Both the position numbers and the translations under genes were made by a program. Positions 33,289 through 42,186 of a stretch of 48,130 bases of DNA are shown one piece after another (position 1 is the stretch's first letter; every line of letters begins with the position of its first letter). The notes under the pieces are model-generated. The model was not told the origin of the DNA. It saw only the letters and a program-made list of their open reading frames with translations, and ran no database searches. Source of the stretch: Clostridiales bacterium. GTDB taxonomy: Bacteria > Bacillota > Clostridia > Oscillospirales > Oscillospiraceae. The stretch lies in contig JALFVN010000052.1 in NCBI GenBank assembly GCA_022787565.1, positions 1 to 48,130 on the forward strand. Reading direction: 5' to 3'.

Positions 33289-35286
33289 TTATTGCTCTGC
33301 CGGTTCAAAGTCTTCCCGGCCATGGTGGCACAGGGGGCAGACATAATCCTCGGGCAGCTCGCCCTCGCAGGGCTCGAAGTGGCCGCAGATGGTGCAGATA
33401 TAGCCCTTCCGCTTGTTGACAACGGCGGGGACCACATGCTCGAAATCGTCCTTGCCGTGCTTGCACAGAGGGCAGACGAAATCCTCAGGCAGCTCGCTGC
33501 CCTCGTGGAAGTAGCCGCAGACCTTGCAGACATAGCCCTCCCCTCTCTCGGGAGCGGGGTTCTTTTTGGGCTTGATGTGGGCATGATAGTAAGCGTAGGT
33601 GCAGGAGGGTGCGGAGGACAGGACCCTGGCCTCCACCACGTTTGCGATGTACAGCATCTGGGTCTCCACGTCCTTTACGTCGATGACCTCGCAGGAGAGG
33701 ACGGCGTTGGTGAATTCCGGGATATAGCGGATGCCATTGGACATGCGCTCCGTATAGCTCACATCCGCGAACTTGTCCACATCCCGCCCGCTCTGAAAGC
33801 CAAAGCGCTGGAAGAGCTTATAGGGAGCATCCTGGGTGAGAATGGAGATGTTGAACTTTCCGGCTTTGGCCACCATATCGCAGGTGTTGTTTTTCTTGAT
33901 GACGGAGATGGTGATCTTCTTCGGGTCGCAGGAGGCCACCTGCCCGGCGGTGTTGATGATGCAGCCGTAGTCTTTGCCGTCCACCCGGGTGGTAAGCACC
34001 TCAACGCCGTAGGAGAAGCGCCTGAACACATCGTTGTCCACATCCAGCGCGGCGGGAGCGGCGCTCTCCTGCGCAGGTGCTGCGGCGGGGCAGATATCAG
34101 CGGCGATGGCGTCGGCCAGGGTGTCCAGCTCTTCCAGCTGGTTTTCGGCCAGGGCAGAGCGGATGGTAACATTCTCCCCGATAAACTCCGTGTTTTTCAG
34201 GCCGGAGAGCGCCTCCCGCATCAGCTTGCCGCTGGTGGGCGCCCAGCTGCCGTTCTCCATAATGGCGATCCTGCGGCCCTGGAGGTTGTGGTTGGCGATG
34301 TCGTGGAGCAAATTCTCCATGGTAACAAACACGCCGGCGTTATAGGTGGTGGCCGCAAAGACCAGGTGGCTGCAGCGGAAGGCGTCGGAGACGATATAGC
34401 TTGCGGGGGTGACGGAAGTGTCGTACATGCGCACCTTCACTCCCCTTTCCACCAGCTTGGCGGCAAGGATGTTGGCGGCGTTTTCCGTATGTCCGTAAAC
34501 GGAAGCATAGGCGATCATCACGCTCTTCTCCTCGGGAGTATAGCTGCTCCAGAGCAGGTATTTCTCCAGAAAATCGCCGAAATGCTTGCGCCACACCGGG
34601 CCGTGGAGGGGGCAGACATAGGCGATATCCAGTCCGGCCGCCTTTTTCAGCACTGCCTGGACCTGGGGCCCGTATTTGCCCACAATGTTGGTATAGTAGC
34701 GCCGGGCCTCGTCCAGCTGCTCGCCCATAAAATCGCTCTCGTCGGCAAAGAGCCGTCCGTTCAGGGCGCCGAAGGTGCCGAAAGCGTCGGCGGAAAAGAG
34801 GATCCTGTCGGTCTTGTCATAGGTCATCATAACCTCGGGCCAGTGGACCATGGGGGCATTGACGAAGGTCAGCTCATGCCTGCCCAGGGAAAGACTGTCC
34901 CCTTCCTTCACCACGTGCAGCCGTTCGCTGAGATCCAGAGTGAAAAACTGGGCCAGCATGGTCTTGATCTTGGCGTTGCAGATGATCTTTGCCTCCGGGT
35001 AGCGCAGTGCGATGGATTCGATGGTAGCGGCATGGTCCGGCTCCATGTGGGAGATCAGGAGATAATCCAGTCTCCGCCCGCCCAGCGCATGGGCCACATT
35101 TTCCTGAAAGACTCCGCCTACGGCCTTGTCCACCGTGTCAAACAAAACCGTTTTCTCGTCCAGCATCAGATAAGAGTTATAGGAAACGCCGTCAGGCACG
35201 CCGTAAACACCCTCAAAGCAGGCAAGCCGTCTGTCATCGGCGCCGACCCAGATCAGATCGTCCAGAACCTTTCTTGTGCAGTACAT
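33289..35286 (-). CDS. Multidomain flavodiiron protein with flavin reductase and two rubredoxin domains
   Basis: A 665-residue fusion. Order: metallo-beta-lactamase diiron domain (about 1-250; H80-x-E82-x-D84-H85 motif and the ligand loop CPLHGP), flavodoxin FMN domain (about 253-400; SVYGHTENAA), flavin-reductase domain (about 420-565), then two rubredoxins (Cys587, 590, 605, 608 and Cys631, 634, 650, 653). The diiron site reduces O2 to water or NO to N2O; the added reductase and rubredoxins supply electrons from NAD(P)H within one polypeptide. It is larger than core FDPs of about 400 residues. A GGAGGAAC ribosome site precedes ATG. It is divergent from a Crp/Fnr regulator and lies beside the rnf operon, so it likely protects the oxygen-sensitive enzymes encoded nearby. 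Confidence 0.93.
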   Translation of the reverse strand: MYCTRKVLDDLIWVGADDRRLACFEGVYGVPDGVSYNSYLMLDEKTVLFDTVDKAVGGVFQENVAHALGGRRLDYLLISHMEPDHAATIESIALRYPEAKIICNAKIKTMLAQFFTLDLSERLHVVKEGDSLSLGRHELTFVNAPMVHWPEVMMTYDKTDRILFSADAFGTFGALNGRLFADESDFMGEQLDEARRYYTNIVGKYGPQVQAVLKKAAGLDIAYVCPLHGPVWRKHFGDFLEKYLLWSSYTPEEKSVMIAYASVYGHTENAANILAAKLVERGVKVRMYDTSVTPASYIVSDAFRCSHLVFAATTYNAGVFVTMENLLHDIANHNLQGRRIAIMENGSWAPTSGKLMREALSGLKNTEFIGENVTIRSALAENQLEELDTLADAIAADICPAAAPAQESAAPAALDVDNDVFRRFSYGVEVLTTRVDGKDYGCIINTAGQVASCDPKKITISVIKKNNTCDMVAKAGKFNISILTQDAPYKLFQRFGFQSGRDVDKFADVSYTERMSNGIRYIPEFTNAVLSCEVIDVKDVETQMLYIANVVEARVLSSAPSCTYAYYHAHIKPKKNPAPERGEGYVCKVCGYFHEGSELPEDFVCPLCKHGKDDFEHVVPAVVNKRKGYICTICGHFEPCEGELPEDYVCPLCHHGREDFEPAEQ

Positions 35287-35415
35287 TCATGTTCCTCCCT
35301 AAATAGATTGATGATAAAAATATAACCCATTTATTTCTTTTTCCCTGTAGCGCTTGCAACACTTATATGATATAATTAACGTATATACTGATAATATAAA
35401 AAGTGGTGTGAAAAA

Positions 35416-36063
35416 ATGGAAAACGCAGAGCTTTTTCAGGGCATTGACAAGCGCGGTATTGAGGCAATCATGAACTGCTTCAAGCCCGAGACGCTCAGCT
35501 TCAAAAAGGGCGAGACCATTATCGTATACTCCTCGGAGCTGGAACATCTTTGCGTTCTGCTCAGCGGGCGGGCGCACCTGTATTGTATGGACAGTGAGGG
35601 AGAATACACCCTTCTGGAAAACTACGGGCCGGACGACATTTTTGGCGAGGTCTTTGCCATGCCTTACGGCGCTCTGGGCTATGCAGTGGAGGCAGACTGC
35701 GACTGCACGGTGATGTTCATCCGCTTTTCCTGTATTTACGGCCGCTGTCCCAGGGCCTGCCAGCACCACACCAGACTGACGCGGAACTTATTCGGGCTTT
35801 CCGCCCGCAAAGCCCAGACACTGGCAGTTCGCATCAGTATGATCAGCAAAAAATCCCTGCGGAAAAAGCTGATGGCTTATTTTGAGTACCTCAGCGAGGA
35901 GGCCGGCAGCCTCTGCTTTGAAACCCCCATGTCACTGTCCCAGCTTTCCAGCTACCTCTGCGTGGACAGGACGGGGATGATGCGCGAGCTGAAAAACATG
36001 TGCGCCGACGGTCTGATCCGCCGCCAGGGAAGAAAAATAACACTATTGAAAAAGGGAGGATAA
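35416..36063 (+). CDS. Crp/Fnr-family regulator with a cysteine cluster
   Basis: A 215-residue protein: N-terminal cyclic-nucleotide-type beta barrel (about 10-115), dimerisation helix (about 120-150) and a C-terminal winged helix (about 165-215; SLSQLSSYLCVDRTGMMREL). Between barrel and helix lie Cys95, 97, 106, 111 and 115, with C-x4-C-x3-C in the last three, suggesting an Fe-S or redox/haem sensor rather than cAMP binding. It is divergent from the flavodiiron gene (gap 129 bp) and is a good candidate to sense O2 or NO and control it. ATG at 35416 follows AAGTGGTGTG. The small gene at 36068 follows in the same operon. Confidence 0.85.
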   Translation: MENAELFQGIDKRGIEAIMNCFKPETLSFKKGETIIVYSSELEHLCVLLSGRAHLYCMDSEGEYTLLENYGPDDIFGEVFAMPYGALGYAVEADCDCTVMFIRFSCIYGRCPRACQHHTRLTRNLFGLSARKAQTLAVRISMISKKSLRKKLMAYFEYLSEEAGSLCFETPMSLSQLSSYLCVDRTGMMRELKNMCADGLIRRQGRKITLLKKGG

Positions 36064-36067
36064 AAAA

Positions 36068-36430
36068 ATGGCAGACAAAAAATTTGCAGGTGTAAATGGC
36101 ACTGTGAACAGCGCCGAAGTAGCCGAGGACTTCGCCGCCGCACAGCAGTTTGATAAAGTAAAGGTCGGTAAGCTGGGCGTGTATTTCAAGGAAGGCTTCC
36201 GCATCAGGTATCTCTCCTACCAGGATTTTGACCGGGTGTTCATCCGCGTCAACGAGGTCGACGGAAAGCTCTGCTGCGGCAAGTCCACGTTCCAGTATTT
36301 CCGTCTGGTGTTCGTGCGCAGCGGCAAGGAATTTACCGACGTGATCAGTGAAGACGAAAAAGCCATGGACGATGCACTGGCTCAGATCAAGGCCGCCTGC
36401 CCGGAGATGGCCATCGGCTTTGTAAAATAA
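36068..36430 (+). CDS. Small conserved-looking protein of unknown function
   Basis: A 120-residue acidic/basic mixed protein without signal peptide, membrane segment or cysteine motif beyond a lone Cys-Cys pair near residue 70. It has alternating charged helices and a central beta-rich part (KVGKLGVYFKEGFRIRYLS, about 32-50). I do not recognise the family. It begins 4 bp after the Crp/Fnr stop with AAGGGAGG directly upstream, so it is co-expressed with that regulator and may belong to its oxygen-response output. It ends at a terminator (36431-36457). Confidence 0.7.
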   Translation: MADKKFAGVNGTVNSAEVAEDFAAAQQFDKVKVGKLGVYFKEGFRIRYLSYQDFDRVFIRVNEVDGKLCCGKSTFQYFRLVFVRSGKEFTDVISEDEKAMDDALAQIKAACPEMAIGFVK

Positions 36431-36457
36431 AAGGGGAAAAAGCGAAAATTTCCCCTT
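36431..36457 (+). terminator. Terminator after the small operon
   Basis: A 9-bp stem (AAGGGGAAA / TTTCCCCTT) directly after the stop codon. Its right arm runs straight into the TTGACA of the tRNA promoter. Confidence 0.7.
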
Positions 36458-36484
36458 GACATTTGGTTTCAAGTCTGGTAATAT
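36456..36484 (+). promoter_or_regulatory. Strong promoter of the tRNA-Ala region
   Basis: A consensus TTGACA (36456-36461), a 17-bp spacer and TAATAT (36479-36484). It is the best sigma-A promoter in the window. It lies upstream of the truncated tRNA copy (36586-36607) and of the intact gene (36710), which it would read after about 220 nt of leader. Confidence 0.85.
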
Positions 36485-36513
36485 ACTCCTTGCTCACGGG
36501 GCAGTGCTCCGGT

Positions 36514-36785
<272 letters not shown>

Positions 36786-36935
36786 AAAAGCTCACTGAGT
36801 ATTCTTTTTTATATAGCTTGCTTCTACTAAGAAGCAGGTTTTTCTGTTTCTTGGACACTTCTTCTATTGCAAATTATATCTTAAAGCCAAAACTAAAAAC
36901 AACGACATTTACAATACTGCCACTTTCTCCTTTCA

Positions 36936-36961
36936 AGGGCCATTCCGTGAGGAATGGTCCT
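36936..36961 (+). terminator. Terminator of the tRNA-Ala transcript
   Basis: An 11-bp stem AGGGCCATTCC / GGAATGGTCCT with loop GTGA, one G-U, followed by a T-rich stretch. A diverged copy is at 42375-42400. Confidence 0.8.
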
Positions 36962-37273
36962 TTTATTATTTCATGGCAGAAATACGTTTCACCGTGAGAC
37001 GCATTTTGACTTGCCAACTTGAATAATTAGATTTTATGCTTCTTTCATATATAGCAAAAAGCACAAACGCCGTTTCCTTTGCTGCTTGTGGAATATCTGA
37101 GCTTTCTATCACTAGAATTATCGAGACAATTCACACATAACACGTACAATGCTGATTTACTTTCTTGTTCTTGTATGATACAATTATAATGTTGAAATAT
37201 TAGATATATTATCTATTTTGTATGCATAATCTCGAATATCCTTAAATTGAATCAGTATAAAGGTGTATAACAT
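36962..37273 (+). promoter_or_regulatory. 312-bp AT-rich upstream region of the methyltransferase operon
   Basis: No gene is visible. A good -10 box TATAAT lies at 37185-37190, but only weak -35 candidates exist (TTTCTT at 37161-37166, 18-bp spacer). TTGAAATATTAGATATATTATCTATTT (split: TTGAAATATTAG and ATATATTATCTATTT) forms an AT-rich imperfect palindrome at about 37192-37219, a possible operator. AAGGTG precedes the ATG at 37274. The first 50 bp belong to the direct repeat shared with 42246-42468. Confidence 0.4.
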
Positions 37274-38125
37274 ATGAATTCGTTTCTAAAGTGGCCTGGT
37301 GGAAAACGATGGTTTGTAGGAAAGTATGGTTGCATTTTCCCCTCAGAGTATAATTGCTATATAGAGCCTTTTTTAGGTAGTGCATCTGTCTTTTTTTTTC
37401 TACGACCGCAACGAGCTATATTATCTGATACCAATGAGGAACTAATTAATTTATATATTGTAATGAGGGATCATCCACAAGTACTCGCAACACTTATGGA
37501 AAAACATGAGCAGGAACACTGTAAGGAGTATTATTATCGTACCCGAAGTTTAAAAACGGGAGATCTAACTGAACGTGCTGCCAGATTTCTATACTTAAAC
37601 CGTACATGCTATAACGGAATGTATAGGGTTAACCAAAAAGGAGAATTTAATGTTCCTATTGGCACAAAAACAAAGTGTGCCAACGATGTGGCTTGTTTTG
37701 AAGAATACTCCTCTCTATTACAAAATGCTAGTTTATTCTCCCGCGATTTTGAGGAATCTATTTCACAAGCACAGCACGGCGATTTGTTGTTCATCGATCC
37801 TCCGTATGCGGTTGCAAGCAAGCATGGACCATTTATTAACTATAATGACAAGTTGTTTTCATGGGATGACCAGAAACGATTACTGAAATCTCTATGTGAA
37901 GCAAAACGTCGGGGCGCATATATTATAGCAACAAACTCAAGTAATTCCCAGTTGAATGAAATGTATTTAGAGAATGATTTCTTTACACGAACGGTATGTC
38001 GCCGCTGTGTAATGGCAGCAGATCCCGCCAAACGCACCTCCACTGAAGAGTTACTTATAACATCGTATGATATTACTAAAGATTTAGAAGGTGATGTAAT
38101 TGGTCAAAATCGCATTATTGAGTGA
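37274..38125 (+). CDS. D12-class DNA adenine methyltransferase (Dam/DpnII-like)
   Basis: A 283-residue N6-adenine methyltransferase of the D12/Dam class. The AdoMet-binding start F-L-K-W-P-G-G-K is at 4-11, motif I E-P-F-L-G-S-A-S-V-F at 31-40, and catalytic motif IV D-P-P-Y at 175-178. Order and length match M.DpnII and Dam, whose target is GATC, but the specificity region cannot be read with certainty. No restriction enzyme gene of known type lies next to it. It is the first gene of a four-gene series and its 3' end overlaps the next gene by 26 bp. Likely roles are self-marking of host DNA for a defence system or an orphan methylase. Confidence 0.92.
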   Translation: MNSFLKWPGGKRWFVGKYGCIFPSEYNCYIEPFLGSASVFFFLRPQRAILSDTNEELINLYIVMRDHPQVLATLMEKHEQEHCKEYYYRTRSLKTGDLTERAARFLYLNRTCYNGMYRVNQKGEFNVPIGTKTKCANDVACFEEYSSLLQNASLFSRDFEESISQAQHGDLLFIDPPYAVASKHGPFINYNDKLFSWDDQKRLLKSLCEAKRRGAYIIATNSSNSQLNEMYLENDFFTRTVCRRCVMAADPAKRTSTEELLITSYDITKDLEGDVIGQNRIIE

Positions 38126-39361
38126 TATCCATTTTGGAAAGGATTCACGATGCTCTGATTTTGCAATCCCGGGACAGCAAATTGCTGATGATGTTATTGG
38201 CGGGAATTCATTATATGGTGGACTTGAGTCTAAGTTATTAGAGTACAAACCAGACTATATTCTATGCACGGGAGACTTAACCTCCTCCGGAAAACCGCTA
38301 GAATTTAAGTATTGCCTTGAGAAACTGTATGGCTTAGCCGACAAGGTTTCTGTCCCTAAACAAAATATTATTTATTGTATTGGAAATCATGATGTGGATT
38401 GGGCGCTTATTGCACATTCTTCAAAGCCAGACGAATACGAGAAATTGAATCGAGATTTCGATAGTGATGAGTCTGCTTTTCTTAATAATTATTATGGTAG
38501 CATTACACACTCATGGTTGCAGCACACGCAATACATCACCAATGTAGATCCATATCTTAATTTATTTTCTTCGGTCGGCCCAATTCCAATGACAGGTCTT
38601 ATCGAGCGGGATGATCTTGTAATATTTGTCTTAAATTCTGGCTTTCTCTGTTCATCCAAGCAAGAATAATTCATGGTAAAATTTCTACCACGCAACTTGA
38701 GTGGCTGGAATCTGAACTGCAAAAGCAGACCAGCATAAACAAATGGAAGATAATTATTCTGCACCACCATCCATTTGCCTACGAATATCCTATAGTTTAC
38801 CCCGAGTACAGTACTTTGGAGGAAGGACCCCAGTTACAGCGTTTATGCGGTCAATATGGTGTTAATTTAGTTGTTCATGGACATTATCACTTTCCTATAG
38901 CAAAAACAAGGCGTGAGAGTGGTTGGAACAACCCGGTAACATTCATAAGTTCTGGCAGTCTTTCCGTAAATCAAGAAGGAAGATTGAACGGTAGCATCCC
39001 TAACACTTTTCATTACATTCAGCTTGAAGAATACCCTAATCTTATAAAACTCATTACTTACGAATACTCTTTAGGAAGTGGATGGCGCAAGGTGTCTTCG
39101 AATCGAGAAACACTTCCTCTGGATCATGAAATGTTTTTTGGTGAGCTAGCAGTCGATGATAGTGAGGCAAAAGAGGTCATTAAAAACTTCCCTGTAAACA
39201 CTGCTATTGCATATAAAGATATCGATCCAAGACTTAAATATATAGCGCCGAGCCACCTCAACAAGTTATTAATCGAAGTCCACGGGCTTGATCTTTCGGG
39301 TAGTTTCCCCGGAAGCATTAAGATCCACAGCAGCGGAAAGGAGGAGCAATCGGATGAATAA
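38100..39361 (+). pseudogene. Metallophosphoesterase, split by a -1 frameshift
   Basis: A calcineurin-like phosphoesterase of about 419 residues when the frames are joined. The first frame (38100-38669) has D-I-H at 9-11, G-D-L-T-S-S-G at 58-64 and G-N-H-D at 95-98. It then stops at TAA 38667-38669. The other motifs continue in the -1 frame: L-H-H-H-P-F near 38758 and G-H-Y-H at about 38879-38890, and the frame runs on to TAA at 39359-39361. The switch must fall between about 38640 and 38665; no standard slippery heptamer is present there, so a one-base deletion or sequencing error is likelier than programmed frameshifting. The enzyme would hydrolyse a phosphodiester (nuclease or cyclic nucleotide). 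It overlaps the methyltransferase by 26 bp and the ATPase by 8 bp. Confidence 0.85.
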
Positions 39362-41180
39362 GAAGAATGAACGTTATGCCGATAAACTTTTTAGAACAAC
39401 ATACCAAAATCCATTTAGTGATATTCAAGCGAGAACGTTCTCAGATATAAAAATATCGTCTGAATTTGTTCCAACATCATTGTTTTGGACGCTGTTTAAT
39501 GACCAACACGAGGTAGTTATAGGAACACGTGGTAGCGGAAAAACAATACTAATGCGTATGATGCGCTATTCAATGCTAAAGAGCATCCATCACAAAAAAG
39601 CAAGGGAATTAGTGGCGGAAAAGAAATTTTTTGCTCTTTATGTTCCAATGAGATATGAGTTTATAGAAAGCATTTCTTCGCCAAAGCTTTCGACAGAACA
39701 ACAAGATGCATGGTTTTGTTTTGCCGTAAATTGTTTAATTGCTGACTCATTAATTGTCGAGCTTAAATCATTGCTTTCGGATTATCCCGTTGACGAACAA
39801 CTCGAATTAGAGTTCAAACTCACCCGGAAAATGAGTCATATGTGGGGAATTGACAATTACCTGTCCAAAGCTGATTTAAATGAATTGAGAACGGCAGTCC
39901 GTAAAATATATAATATGCATTCCCCCAAACAACCTCTACCAGAATCAGTACCACCAGTTTTCTTAAGTTCCCTGTGTTCCGCTCTGGCAGCAGTCAATAT
40001 TGAAATATCTAACATCCTACATTTCAGCACACAACCCACTTGGATTATTTGTGTTGATGAAGCGGAATTTTTAAGGCCAAATCAAATGAACTGTATCAGC
40101 AAAGTTATGCGGTCTGAGTCACAGCACATCGCAATAAAAATCGCTGATCTTCCCTATTATCATGATATGAGCTGCCCTCAAGGGCGAAAAATACACGCTA
40201 CTGTTGGAAATGACTATAAGTTAACTCTCGTAAAGATAAGCGAAAAAGAGTTTATCACCCTTACCAACATGCTCTGTAGGACTAGACTTCAACCATACTA
40301 TGGCGAAAAAGAGCAAATCACGTTAGAGACATTTGTTGGTTCTGTTGGGAATGATGATTATCTGGATTATTTCAAAGCTGAATTTCCAAAAGCATCTTCC
40401 GAACTTGATATTCGAAACGGTATACTAAGTACAATTTCCGAAGACCGTAGAAAAACAGCGTCTCGTACAACTGATGAAAAGGTTTTGTCACAGAGTATAT
40501 TTAAGAAATTAGCGCCAATATACTACTTACGCGAAATGTACAAACGCGCCCAGAGGGGCAACTCAAAACCCGGCTGGTTTGCCGGAGCAAAGATGATACG
40601 AAGAATTTCAAATGGTAATCCCCGGCTATTTCTCCGTATCATGGATGCGCTCTTCTACAAAGCACAGTCATCAAAACTTACCCCTAAAATCCAGAGTGAA
40701 ACCTTACATGATTTCTCCGCTAAATATTGTAGTGAAACCGAGTCATTAGAAGATTGCGGGCCGGAAGTTGCTATAAAATTGAAAATCATTGCAGAGAAAA
40801 TCAAAGCTACTACCCATAACGATGAACTGAAAGAATCTGGGACTACGTTTCGCTTTTTAGACTCTGAATTTGAAAAGCAGAGAAAGTGGACTGAAATTGC
40901 AATTGCAAATTCCAGACTTTTCGTTGATGAGATATCATTACTTAACGGGTTAACAAGCAACTCTGTATTTGAGCTTTCAAATGTCTATGCGACATATTAC
41001 TGGCTTCCCATGAGACGCAATAGTAATTGCCCGAGAATTTCTATTTCTGAAAGCAATGAAGAAAAACCATATTCTTATACCATTACAAAGCCAAAGCCAA
41101 AGTCAAAGCAAAAGGAAAAGTCAGAGTTGTCTGGGCAAATGAAACTTTTTGATGAAGAGGGTAATGCAAATGACCATTAA
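39354..41180 (+). CDS. ORC/CDC6-like AAA ATPase
   Basis: A 608-residue P-loop ATPase. Walker A is G-T-R-G-S-G-K-T at 57-64, Walker B I-I-C-V-D-E with Asp235-Glu236, and a sensor-2-like S-N-G-N-P-R at about 419-424, the arrangement of ORC/CDC6 or STAND-like AAA proteins. The C-terminus (about 590-608) has a Lys-rich linker then MKLFDEEG. The long insert between Walker A and B (about 65-225) is alpha-helical and unrecognised. ATG at 39354 was chosen for the perfect GGAGGAG upstream. It overlaps both neighbours (8 and 11 bp). In defence operons such ATPases act as sensors or motors for an effector enzyme; the phosphoesterase is the obvious partner here. Confidence 0.85.
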   Translation: MNKKNERYADKLFRTTYQNPFSDIQARTFSDIKISSEFVPTSLFWTLFNDQHEVVIGTRGSGKTILMRMMRYSMLKSIHHKKARELVAEKKFFALYVPMRYEFIESISSPKLSTEQQDAWFCFAVNCLIADSLIVELKSLLSDYPVDEQLELEFKLTRKMSHMWGIDNYLSKADLNELRTAVRKIYNMHSPKQPLPESVPPVFLSSLCSALAAVNIEISNILHFSTQPTWIICVDEAEFLRPNQMNCISKVMRSESQHIAIKIADLPYYHDMSCPQGRKIHATVGNDYKLTLVKISEKEFITLTNMLCRTRLQPYYGEKEQITLETFVGSVGNDDYLDYFKAEFPKASSELDIRNGILSTISEDRRKTASRTTDEKVLSQSIFKKLAPIYYLREMYKRAQRGNSKPGWFAGAKMIRRISNGNPRLFLRIMDALFYKAQSSKLTPKIQSETLHDFSAKYCSETESLEDCGPEVAIKLKIIAEKIKATTHNDELKESGTTFRFLDSEFEKQRKWTEIAIANSRLFVDEISLLNGLTSNSVFELSNVYATYYWLPMRRNSNCPRISISESNEEKPYSYTITKPKPKSKQKEKSELSGQMKLFDEEGNANDH

Positions 41181-42132
41181 CAACTTCAGCACATACCAAT
41201 ACGCTGATCTTTCCGAAAACGATATATTAGTATGTGCGTTGGGATATGAATGCAGGTCATATTATCTGCTAGAAAAGAACTTAGCAACACGTAATAGCTC
41301 TAATACTTTGATCATCAATTTCGATGATTTACAAAAAGAGTGTTTGCCTAATAGCCTGTTATGCGAAATTGATGCCCTCGCACTCAAAACCGAAATCTGT
41401 TCATATTCTCAAGGCGAGAAATTTCAAGACAATGTGATAGCATTCCTCAACGAAGTAGTAGAAAGTGAAACGATTAGAAAGATCTATATTGATTATTCAG
41501 CTATGCCCCGTAATTGGTATTGTGCTCTACCCGGAAGAATCGAAAATGAAATACATAATAGGTGTTTAGATCTGGTTTTTCTTTATGTTGCTGGTATATA
41601 CCCAGAAAAGTATGAAAGTTATCCAACAGCAGGAATAGACCGTCTAAAGCTGTTTTCTGGAGGAGCTTTACCTAGAATTGATTCCGAACGAACACATTTA
41701 ATTGCATTAAGCTATGATACAAGAAGAACACAAAGCCTATTAAGCATGCTTGAGCCAGAATTTTTAATTGTGTGCTATGCCTATGATACGCCCGAAAAGA
41801 AAGCTGAAATTGAGGATGTTAACAGCGATATTATAAGGAGAGCCTCCGCTTCAGTTGCGCTTCCTATAAATGATTTTGTCTATATCTTGCAAAAAATGAA
41901 TGAAATCATTATAGAGCAAACTCGTGAGGGACAAATCATTATCATACCCGATGGCCCGAAACCACTCATTTTTGCGATGTCCCTTTCTTCTGTTCTTGCT
42001 GATATTGATGATGATATAACATGCTTACACATTAATAGAAACGAGCTCTTGGCTGATAACAAAGTCAAGGTATTAGCCCGTGAAAATGAAATATATGGCG
42101 TGAAAATTTTAATTGATAATATTGGCAACTAA
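41170..42132 (+). CDS. Unrecognised 320-residue alpha/beta protein
   Basis: I do not recognise the family. The protein seems to consist of two Rossmann-like halves. Conspicuous segments are A-L-G-Y-E-C-R-S (23-30), I-D-Y-S-A-M-P-R (107-114), GGALPR (about 164-169), LIALSYDTRRTQS and I-I-P-D-G-P-K-P-L (about 256-264). The last recalls the G-G-T-K loop of CARF-type nucleotide sensors, though this is only a resemblance. No signal peptide, membrane segment or nuclease motif is evident. Start ATG at 41170 has AAGAGG nine bases upstream; an ATG at 41164 is possible. It overlaps the ATPase gene by 11 bp and is the last gene of the operon, so it acts with it, perhaps as sensor or effector. Confidence 0.8.
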   Translation: MTINNFSTYQYADLSENDILVCALGYECRSYYLLEKNLATRNSSNTLIINFDDLQKECLPNSLLCEIDALALKTEICSYSQGEKFQDNVIAFLNEVVESETIRKIYIDYSAMPRNWYCALPGRIENEIHNRCLDLVFLYVAGIYPEKYESYPTAGIDRLKLFSGGALPRIDSERTHLIALSYDTRRTQSLLSMLEPEFLIVCYAYDTPEKKAEIEDVNSDIIRRASASVALPINDFVYILQKMNEIIIEQTREGQIIIIPDGPKPLIFAMSLSSVLADIDDDITCLHINRNELLADNKVKVLARENEIYGVKILIDNIGN

Positions 42133-42186
42133 TCCCATGTATTGAAGCGCTCTTCCGGTTTTACTAGAGTGGTATGTAACCTCTTC

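Noticed and set aside
33196-35325. Open plus-strand frame of about 700 codons opposite the flavodiiron gene
   Set aside because: Antisense shadow of a clear multidomain enzyme; no motif or ribosome site.
38640-38670. Programmed -1 frameshifting in the phosphoesterase
   Set aside because: No X-XXY-YYZ heptamer and no clear downstream stem; a one-base deletion or sequence error is simpler.
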